Assembly (NCBI GenBank): GCA_016935775.1
Contig: JAFGQF010000219.1
Location: forward strand, 1 to 7,466
Reading direction: 5' to 3'
From: Caldifarciminota bacterium
Lineage (GTDB): Bacteria; Hydrothermota; Tepidihabitantia; Tepidihabitantales; Tepidihabitantaceae
Length of the DNA: 7,466 bases
The notes below the pieces were generated by a model, which saw only the letters and a list, made by a program, of their open reading frames with translations, had not been told where the DNA came from and ran no database searches. Position numbers and translations under genes: made by a program. Below, one piece after another: positions 1 to 5,384 of the stretch; positions within the stretch are counted from its first letter, which is position 1, and each line of letters opens with the position of its first letter.

Positions 1-756
1 AACGGCATCGGCTACCTCGAAATCGAAGGGACCATTGCCGACGCGCGCGCCGCGGTACGGGACATCAAGTACCTCGAGAACCACCGCCAGGTCCGGGGCC
101 TGCTCGTCCGGGTCGAAAGCCCGGGCGGCGGCGTGACGGCCTCGCACGAAATCTACTCCGAGCTGGTCCGGGTGCGCGACGGCGGCCTGCCGGTCGTGGT
201 TTCGATGGGCACCCTCGCCGCCTCGGGCGGCTACTACGTCTCGCTCCCGGCCGACATCATCGTCGCCAACCCGGGCACGCTCACCGGCTCGATCGGCGTC
301 ATAATGGAGTTCCCGATGGTCAAGGGATTGATGGACAAGCTCGGGCTCGGCGTCGAGGTCATCAAGTCCCGCGCCAACAAGGACATCGGCTCGCCGTTCC
401 GGCCGATGACCGACCCCGAGCGGGCGCTGCTCCAGGACGTGGTGATTGACGTCTACGAGCAGTTTGTCGGGTTGGTGGTCGAAGAGCGCGGGCTGGACGA
501 AAAGGCTGTCCGGGAACTGGCCGACGGCCGCATACTTACAGGTCGCCAGGCTCTCGAACTCGGGCTGGTGGATACGCTCGGCACGCTCGAGGATGCCCGC
601 CGGGTCTGTGCCGAGATGGCCGGCCTCGGCCCGAACGCCCGGCTCATCAAACCTCGCCGCCCGCTGCGGATGAGCTGGCTCGACCTGCTCACGGGCACCG
701 CCGAGCACGTGCTCGGCCTGCCCCGCTTCCCCCGCCTGGCTTTTCTCTGGCGCTGA
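1..756 (+). CDS. sppA: Signal peptide peptidase SppA, S49 family, 5' end cut off by window
   Basis: Membrane-bound serine protease that degrades signal peptides left in the membrane after preprotein processing. The frame is open from base 1 and gives 251 residues to the TGA stop. Family landmarks are visible: VESPGGG (about residues 39-45), then SMGTLAASGGYYVSLPAD, whose Ser at residue 75 (codon 223-225) is the expected nucleophile. The Lys at residue 127 (in NKDIGSP) lies 52 residues later, the spacing I recall for the Ser/Lys dyad of Bacillus SppA (S147/K199). FRPMT and the LTGRQALELGLVD block (about 180-192) are also typical of S49. The N-terminal membrane anchor and roughly 50 residues must lie upstream of the window; the GTG at 133 is internal, because homology extends before it. 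The length fits a single-domain SppA rather than the two-domain E. coli form. It converges on membrane protein gene A with 12 bases between stops. Both dyad residues are present, so it looks active. Confidence 0.93.
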   Translation, partial: NGIGYLEIEGTIADARAAVRDIKYLENHRQVRGLLVRVESPGGGVTASHEIYSELVRVRDGGLPVVVSMGTLAASGGYYVSLPADIIVANPGTLTGSIGVIMEFPMVKGLMDKLGLGVEVIKSRANKDIGSPFRPMTDPERALLQDVVIDVYEQFVGLVVEERGLDEKAVRELADGRILTGRQALELGLVDTLGTLEDARRVCAEMAGLGPNARLIKPRRPLRMSWLDLLTGTAEHVLGLPRFPRLAFLWR

Positions 757-768
757 ACCCGGCCCCTG

Positions 769-1164
769 CTAGCGGCCGCGCCGGGGATTCAGGGTTCGCT
801 CGATCTTCTTCAGGGTCTGGCGCGCCTCACTGGTCGCCTTGCGGCCCTCGACCAGCTTCAGGTCGGCCTGATTGGCGTCAGCCAACCCCTTCACCGACTC
901 CAGCGCAACCCGGGCATTAGCCGCCAGGCTGTCGAACCGCTCGAACAGCCCGGCCACATCCACACCCTGCGGCACCTGCTGCCGCACCGCGTTGGCCTGC
1001 GCCTCGACCTCCTGGAGGTCCCCCAGTACCTTGTCGGCCTGGACCTGGAGCAACTCGGCGGTCTTCTGGGTGGGCGGGGTCTTGCCCGAAGTCGCGACGA
1101 TGAAGATGACCCCGGCGGCGATCACGACCCCGACGACTATCCAAACAACGACTCTGGTTCTCAT
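769..1164 (-). CDS. Small single-pass membrane protein with helical tail (gene A)
   Basis: I do not recognise a named family. The 131-residue product has a short basic N-terminus (MRTR), one hydrophobic helix at about residues 5-24, and a charged, Gln/Ala/Leu-rich remainder likely to be helical or coiled coil, ending in basic NPRRGR. This suggests a membrane-anchored protein whose soluble part would be periplasmic (or extracytoplasmic) or cytoplasmic depending on topology; the basic residues before the helix favour N-in/C-out. Two starts are possible, GTG at 1167 and ATG at 1164. I chose ATG because AGGAGG (1169-1174) is then 4 bases away, the same spacing as in gene C; GTG would leave only 1 base. 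It follows gene B by 42 bases with no clear promoter or terminator between them, so they are probably co-transcribed. It shares an R-x-x-x-W helix motif (R4, W8) and a C-terminal EAR-x-x-L motif with genes B and C. Confidence 0.75.
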   Translation of the reverse strand: MRTRVVVWIVVGVVIAAGVIFIVATSGKTPPTQKTAELLQVQADKVLGDLQEVEAQANAVRQQVPQGVDVAGLFERFDSLAANARVALESVKGLADANQADLKLVEGRKATSEARQTLKKIERTLNPRRGR

Positions 1165-1206
1165 CACGCCTCCTGGCTATCTGCCCGGCCCGACGCGGTC
1201 CCGGGA

Positions 1207-1620
1207 CTAGTTGCCAATCGTCTCCTCCTCCGCTATCCCGGCCAGGGCCTCCAGCCGGCGCAGCCAGTCCCTGGCCCCGGCGTACTCCAGTTCGAGCCGG
1301 TCGCGCAACCGCACGCCCTGCTCGATGTCGGCTGTCATCCGGACCGAATCCAGCAATGCCCGGCAGTCGGCAAGCTCGCCGGCCGCCGTCTGCCGAACGC
1401 TGTCGGCTTCCGGCGTCGCCGGCAGGCTGTCGCCCACGTCGGCCAGTCGGCGCTCGAACGCGCCGAGCCGGTCGTCCATCCGGCCGGCAAACTCGAACAA
1501 CTCCTCGCGGGTCCGCCCGGAATCGCCCTGCCCGGCAGCGCTCTCCCGTCTTGCCAGCAGGAGAACCGCGCCGACGACCATCAGCAGGGTAACGGCCCAG
1601 ATCAAAAGCCTGGCTTTCAT
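1207..1620 (-). CDS. Small single-pass membrane protein with coiled-coil-like tail (gene B)
   Basis: Unrecognised 137-residue protein. It has a basic start (MKAR), a hydrophobic helix at about residues 5-23, Arg-Arg directly after it, and then a long soluble part rich in Arg, Glu, Asp, Leu and Ala with heptad-like spacing, including RMDDRLGAFERRLADV and LRDRLELEYAGARDWLRRLE. A single-pass anchor with a helical domain is the likely structure. The ATG at 1620 is the natural start because it places the basic residues directly before the helix. The ribosome site is poor: GGAA lies 6 bases upstream, and there is no AGGAGG. A sigma70-like promoter lies at 1647-1674. The arrangement R4-LLI-W8 matches gene A exactly in position, and the tail aligns by eye with gene C (F-x-RR near the start; L-x-Y...AR-x-x-L near the end). 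It is probably the first gene of a B-A unit. Function unknown. Confidence 0.75.
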   Translation of the reverse strand: MKARLLIWAVTLLMVVGAVLLLARRESAAGQGDSGRTREELFEFAGRMDDRLGAFERRLADVGDSLPATPEADSVRQTAAGELADCRALLDSVRMTADIEQGVRLRDRLELEYAGARDWLRRLEALAGIAEEETIGN

Positions 1621-1646
1621 CGTTTATTCCACATCGGCTCTCGGCC

Positions 1647-1674
1647 AGTATAGGAACCGGCCGGCGACGGTCAA
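1647..1674 (-). promoter_or_regulatory. Sigma70-like promoter for genes B and A
   Basis: On the minus strand, TTGACC (1669-1674) and TATACT (1647-1652) are separated by exactly 16 bases, and the spacer ends in GGTTCC. The predicted start near 1640 gives a leader of about 20 bases before the ATG at 1620. The box lies just downstream of the terminator that closes the secA-C unit, where a new promoter would be expected. Confidence 0.6.
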
Positions 1675-1680
1675 GCGCGG

Positions 1681-1717
1681 GCAGAAAAGGCCGGGCCGAC
1701 CCCCAGGCCGGCCCGGC
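1681..1717 (-). terminator. Rho-independent terminator after gene C
   Basis: A perfect 9-bp GC-only stem (GCCGGGCCG at 1690-1698 pairing with CGGCCCGGC at 1709-1717) has a 10-base loop. Read on the minus strand it is followed by CTTTTCTGC. The stem starts 22 bases beyond the stop of gene C. The U-run is short and interrupted, so termination may be partial. Confidence 0.65.
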
Positions 1718-1739
1718 AACTCAGCTACGGAACCCTGGA

Positions 1740-2123
1740 CTATTCGCCCTTCTTGAAGTCGGCAAGCAACTGCCGCGCATCCTTGTAGGCAAGGTCAATC
1801 GAGTCCATCTTTGCCTTGATTGCATCGGGGTCGGTCAGACCCTCGAGCTCCGAAAGCCCCGCACGGATGTACACGACCTTGCCGTCGATCTCGTCGAACA
1901 CCTCGCTCGAGCCGTAGTCCTCAAGGGCGTTCTGCACGCGGCGGTCGAACTTCTCCATGTGGTCGTTGTAGCGTAGAACGTATCCGGGTATGTCGGTCGC
2001 GTCGATGTCACGCACACCGGTACCAACGTTCTTCGGCCGTGTCACCAGCAGGATAACCGCCACCACCACCAGCACGCCGACGATCACCCAGATCACTGTC
2101 CGGCCCTTGCTGCTCTTGGCCAT
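1740..2123 (-). CDS. Small single-pass membrane protein directly downstream of secA (gene C)
   Basis: Unrecognised 127-residue protein. It has a basic N-terminus (MAKSSKGR), a strongly hydrophobic helix at about residues 9-28 (VIWVIVGVLVVVAVILLV), a basic TRPK cap, then an acidic, probably helical soluble part ending in ARQLLADFKKGE. The frame also allows a start at 2156 inside secA, but the ATG at 2123 is better. AAAGGAGG (2128-2135) lies 4 bases upstream of it, and the membrane helix is then placed as in genes A and B. Only 13 bases separate it from the secA stop, so it should be co-transcribed and probably translationally coupled with secA. That position hints at a link to the secretion machinery, but nothing in the protein proves it. 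R8 and W12 match the R-x-x-x-W spacing of genes A and B. Confidence 0.8.
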   Translation of the reverse strand: MAKSSKGRTVIWVIVGVLVVVAVILLVTRPKNVGTGVRDIDATDIPGYVLRYNDHMEKFDRRVQNALEDYGSSEVFDEIDGKVVYIRAGLSELEGLTDPDAIKAKMDSIDLAYKDARQLLADFKKGE

Positions 2124-2136
2124 TGGTCCTCCTTTG

Positions 2137-5115
2137 TCAGTCTGTCTTCCGGCCACAGCACTTCTTGTACTTCTTGCCCGATCCGCACGGGCAAGGATCG
2201 TTCCTGCCTACCTTCTCCTCGGTCCGCCTGGCCTGCGCGGGCTGGGGCTGCTCCGCCCCGCCGCCGGCACCGTCGGCCGCCGGCTTGAACGCGTGCACCG
2301 GCTGGCGCCGAACCGGCTTGCGCTGCTCGTCCGCGGTTCGAACCTGGGCACGGAACAGCAGCGCCAGCGACTCCTTCTGGAACTCGCCCATCATCTCCTC
2401 GAACAGCCGGAAGGACTCCTGCTTGTACTCGACCAGCGGGTCCTTCTGGCCATACGCCCGCAACCCGATTCCCTCGCGCACGCTGTCCAGCGCGTGGAGA
2501 TGGTCGCGCCACTTGGCGTCGATCGTCCTGAGGAAGACGTGCCGGCACAGGTGGCCCATCAACTCCTCGCCCAGCTCCTCCAGCCGCTCATCATAACGGC
2601 GGGAAGCGACCTCTGTCAAGTGCCGGGCAAGGGTGGCCTGGTCCAGGCCCCGGTGGTTGAGCTCGTCCAGCCCCGGGTCGGCCAGGAAAGTGAGCTGGAA
2701 CTCGCCCGCCAGGCCGTCCCAGTCCCACTCGTCGGGACGGCGCCCGGCCGTTGCCTGGCGCACCATCGAATCGGTCAGACCCTGGGCCGCTTCGTCGTAG
2801 ACCGGGCGCGGATCCTGTTCGGCCAGCACCCGGTCGCGCAGGGTGTATACCACCTCGCGCTGCTTGTTCATCACGTCGTCGTACTCCAGCAGGTGGCGCC
2901 TTATCTCGGCGTTGCGCACCTCGACCCGACGCTGGGCGTTGGCGATTGCCCGGGTCACCAGCCCGTGCTCGATCGGCTCCTTGTCGTCGCCGCCCCACCG
3001 GTCCATTATCGAGGCCACCCGCTCCGACCCGAACAACCGCATCAAATCGTCCTCGAGCGACAGGTAGAACCGCGACGAACCGGGGTCGCCCTGCCGGCCG
3101 CTGCGGCCGCGCAGCTGGTCGTCAATCCGCCGGGCCTCGTGCCGCTCGGTGCCAAGGATGTAAAGCCCGCAGGGCACCTCCTCATTGCACCGGCCCGGCT
3201 GCTCCTCCCAGTGGGCGCACTTGCCCCCGCCCGACACCAGGTAGCACTCCTCGCCCTTCACCACGCCATCGCCGAGCTTGATGTCGGTGCCGCGGCCGGC
3301 CATGTTGGTCGCGATCGTCACCGCGCCCGGCTGGCCCGCATTCGTCACCACCTCGGCCTCCTGCTGGTGGTGCTTGGCGTTCAACACCTTGTGGTTGATG
3401 CCCTTGCGCCGGAGCATCCGTGAAATGACCTCCGACACGTCCACCGAGGTCGTGCCGACCAGTATCGGCCGACCGGTGGCGTGCTGCTCCTCGATTTCGG
3501 TGATGACCGCGTCGTACTTGTCATTGCGGGTCCGGTAGATCAGGTCCGGGTAGTCGATGCGCCGCACCGGCTCGTTGGTCGGGATGGTCACGACGTCAAG
3601 CTTGTAGGTGCCGAAGAACTCGGCCGCCGAAGTGATGGCGGTGCCGGTCATCCCGGCCAGCTTCTCGTACATCCGGAAGTAGTTCTGGAGCGTGATGGTC
3701 GCGAAAGTCTGGGTCTCGCCCTGGACCGTGACCCCCTCCTTGGACTCGAGCGCGCCGTGCAGCCCGTCCGAGAACCGGCGCCCGGGCATCAGCCGGCCGG
3801 TGAACTCGTCGACGATGATGACCCGGCCGTCCTGCACCACGTAGTCCACGTCCTTCTCGAACAGCGAGAACGCCTTCAGGAGCGCCTGCAGGCTGTGAAG
3901 CATGTCGCTCTTCCGGGCGTAGCGCTGGTAGGCCTGCTCGCGCTCGTGGATTTTCTCCTTGGGGCTGAGCCGCTCGTCGCGGTCAATCGCGCCCAGCTCC
4001 TCGGACAGCTCGGGCAAGACGAACGACTCCGGCTTGCCCGGGGCCAATAGCTCCCGGCCCTTGTCGGTCAGGCCGATCGAGTGGCTCTGCTCGTCGATGA
4101 CGAAGTACAGGTCCTCGTCAACCTCGTGCAGCGTCTTGTCGCGGCGGAACGCTCCCTCGGCCGAATCCACCATCCGCTTGATGCCCTCGCCCCGCTCGAC
4201 CTTCATCAGCCGCTTGTTCTTGGGCGCGCCCCGCCGCGCCTGCAACAGCTTCACCGCCGCGTCCTGCTCCTTGCCGTCGGCCAGCATCCGCTCTGCCTCC
4301 TCGACGATGCGGTTGACGAGCACGGTCTGGTGCGAGAACAACCGCTTCACCATCGGCGTCAACTGGTCGTAGCCCTTGTCCTCGGACTCGACCGGCCCGG
4401 AGATTATCAGCGGAGTCCGCGCCTCGTCGATGAGGATCGAGTCCACCTCGTCGACGATGGCGTAGTGGTGGCCGCGCTGGACCTTGTCTTCCATCCGGCC
4501 GACCATGTTGTCGCGCAGGTAGTCGAACCCGAACTCGTTATTGGTGCCATAGGTGACATCGGCCGCGTACTGGGGCTGGCGCTCCTCCGGCCCCATCCCC
4601 TGCTGGATGCAGCCGAGGGTGAGCCCGAGCTGCTCATACACCGGTCCCATCCACTCCCGGTCGCGCCGCGCCAGGTAATCGTTGACCGTGATGAGCTGGG
4701 CGCCCTTCTTGGCGAGCGCGTTCAGGTACAAGGGCATCGTCGCCACCAGGGTCTTGCCCTCGCCGGTCCGCATCTCGGCGATCTTGCCCTCGTGCAGCAC
4801 CATCCCGCCGATGAGCTGGACGTCGAACGGCACCATCTGCCAGCGCTGCATCTGGTCCGCGGCCGGCCACTCCTTGCCCACCAGGAACTTGCACGACCAC
4901 TTCACCAGCGCGAACGCCTCGGGCACCAGGTCGTCGAGCGGCTCGCCGTCCGCGACCCGCTTGACCAGTTCCTCGGTCTTCCGCGGCAGGTCCGCGGCGG
5001 TGATGCCCTTGAGTTGCTCGAATACGGAGTTTATCTCGTCAACGCGGGCGCGCAGCCGCTTCAACTCGCGGTCGTTCTTGGTCCCGAAGATACTGCCCAG
5101 CAGCTTGTCCAGCAT
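2137..5115 (-). CDS. secA: Preprotein translocase ATPase SecA
   Basis: SecA is the cytoplasmic/peripheral-membrane ATPase that drives unfolded preproteins through SecYEG. The 992-residue protein is complete and longer than E. coli SecA (901). Visible in order: N-terminal helix (MLDKLLGSIFGTKNDREL); Walker A RTGEGKT (116-122); YGTNNEFGFDYLRDNM (189-204); Walker B region VDEVDSILIDEARTPLI (221-237); an extended preprotein-binding domain with an ARRGAPKNKRLMK segment near 293-305, reminiscent of FCB-group SecA; IVDEFTGRLMPGRRFSDGLHGA (434-455); MAGRGTDIKLG (605-615); and GTERHEARRIDDQLRGRSGRQGD (655-677). Then come the scaffold and wing domains, a Gly/Pro/Gln-rich linker (about 930-965) and a C-terminal SEC-C zinc motif with C975, C977, C986 and C987. 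An unusual stretch before GTERHE holds four more cysteines: C624, C633, C643 and C649. The ATG at 5115 gives the standard SecA N-terminus; no Shine-Dalgarno site precedes it. The next gene is C. Confidence 0.98.
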   Translation of the reverse strand: MLDKLLGSIFGTKNDRELKRLRARVDEINSVFEQLKGITAADLPRKTEELVKRVADGEPLDDLVPEAFALVKWSCKFLVGKEWPAADQMQRWQMVPFDVQLIGGMVLHEGKIAEMRTGEGKTLVATMPLYLNALAKKGAQLITVNDYLARRDREWMGPVYEQLGLTLGCIQQGMGPEERQPQYAADVTYGTNNEFGFDYLRDNMVGRMEDKVQRGHHYAIVDEVDSILIDEARTPLIISGPVESEDKGYDQLTPMVKRLFSHQTVLVNRIVEEAERMLADGKEQDAAVKLLQARRGAPKNKRLMKVERGEGIKRMVDSAEGAFRRDKTLHEVDEDLYFVIDEQSHSIGLTDKGRELLAPGKPESFVLPELSEELGAIDRDERLSPKEKIHEREQAYQRYARKSDMLHSLQALLKAFSLFEKDVDYVVQDGRVIIVDEFTGRLMPGRRFSDGLHGALESKEGVTVQGETQTFATITLQNYFRMYEKLAGMTGTAITSAAEFFGTYKLDVVTIPTNEPVRRIDYPDLIYRTRNDKYDAVITEIEEQHATGRPILVGTTSVDVSEVISRMLRRKGINHKVLNAKHHQQEAEVVTNAGQPGAVTIATNMAGRGTDIKLGDGVVKGEECYLVSGGGKCAHWEEQPGRCNEEVPCGLYILGTERHEARRIDDQLRGRSGRQGDPGSSRFYLSLEDDLMRLFGSERVASIMDRWGGDDKEPIEHGLVTRAIANAQRRVEVRNAEIRRHLLEYDDVMNKQREVVYTLRDRVLAEQDPRPVYDEAAQGLTDSMVRQATAGRRPDEWDWDGLAGEFQLTFLADPGLDELNHRGLDQATLARHLTEVASRRYDERLEELGEELMGHLCRHVFLRTIDAKWRDHLHALDSVREGIGLRAYGQKDPLVEYKQESFRLFEEMMGEFQKESLALLFRAQVRTADEQRKPVRRQPVHAFKPAADGAGGGAEQPQPAQARRTEEKVGRNDPCPCGSGKKYKKCCGRKTD

Positions 5116-5124
5116 TCAGCCCCG

Positions 5125-5152
5125 ATTCTACGACCCGACTGGGGGAAGTCAA
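5125..5152 (-). promoter_or_regulatory. Sigma70-like promoter of secA, probably leaderless
   Basis: On the minus strand, TTGACT (5147-5152) and TAGAAT (5125-5130) are separated by 16 bases. Only 9 bases (CGGGGCTGA) lie between the -10 box and the secA ATG, so transcription would start 0 to 3 bases before the start codon. The other reading, a more distant promoter giving a normal leader, would have to lie in the low-complexity DNA beyond 5152. Confidence 0.55.
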
Positions 5153-5155
5153 AAG

Positions 5156-5373
5156 GGACAAAACGCCAGGACGGAAGGAGCAAAGGGAAGGAATGGAAGG
5201 GACAGAGTGTCCGCCCCTTTCGGCTTCCTCCCCTTCCTCTCTTCCCCTTCCCCTTCTTCCCTTCCTCTCCTTCCCTTTCCACTTCTGACTTCTGCCTTCT
5301 GCTCTCTGCCTTCTGACTTCGTCCCTTCCCCTCCTTCCCTTCCTCATCCTTGCCCTTCGTCCCTTCCTTCCCC
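5156..5373. repeat. Low-complexity purine/pyrimidine spacer between divergent promoters
   Basis: No gene is supported here. On the + strand, 5173-5207 is mainly purine. A small hairpin follows (GGACA-gag-TGTCC, 5200-5212), then pyrimidine-rich DNA up to the rarA -10 box. Positions 5224-5280 are 57 consecutive pyrimidines. They include an 18-base mirror repeat (5240-5257) and five C-runs of three or four (5230, 5244, 5250, 5259, 5273), which are G-runs on the minus strand. Base use is quite unlike the coding DNA on both sides. Confidence 0.8.
5283..5317. repeat. Imperfect tandem heptamer repeat TTCTGMC
   Basis: Five units follow one another: TTCTGAC, TTCTGCC, TTCTGC (one base short), TCTCTGCC (one base long) and TTCTGAC. 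On the opposite strand this reads as GTCAGAA/GGCAGAA. Intergenic heptamer arrays of this general kind are known from cyanobacterial genomes (STRR repeats). I infer replication slippage here and see no coding potential. Confidence 0.7.
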
Positions 5374-5379
5374 TATAAT
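5350..5379 (+). promoter_or_regulatory. Sigma70-like promoter of rarA, probably leaderless
   Basis: A perfect TATAAT at 5374-5379 has TTGCCC (4 of 6 consensus) at 5350-5355, with an 18-base spacer. Only 5 bases separate the -10 box from the GTG at 5385, so the RNA should begin at or next to the start codon. The -35 call is weaker than the -10 call because it lies inside pyrimidine-rich DNA. Confidence 0.55.
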
Positions 5380-5384
5380 GCTTC

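Noticed and set aside
700..717. Perfect 18-bp palindrome near the 3' end of sppA (GCCGAGCAC/GTGCTCGGC)
   Set aside because: It lies in the coding frame (about residues 234-239). No T-run follows on either strand, and a 9-bp arm is not very surprising in 7 kb of GC-rich DNA. Not called as a terminator or operator.
758..785. Possible hairpin between the sppA and gene A stops (CCCGGC/GCCGGG)
   Set aside because: Only 6 bp of stem with a 16-base loop and no T-run on either side; too weak to call a terminator.
2124..2156. Longer start for gene C inside the secA 3' end
   Set aside because: The ATG at 2123 has AAAGGAGG 4 bases upstream. The extension would add 11 residues with no helix or motif.
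1990..3423. Long plus-strand open frame opposite secA (477 codons), and a similar one at 4081-5316
   Set aside because: Both are antisense to the unmistakable secA frame. GC-rich coding DNA commonly leaves the opposite strand open. The products are Leu/Arg/His-rich with no recognisable motif, and the second runs on into the low-complexity spacer.
5200..5220. Hairpin GGACA-gag-TGTCC followed by CCCCTTT as a terminator
   Set aside because: It lies between two divergent promoters, so neither predicted transcript crosses it. The stem is 5 bp and the T-run only three bases.
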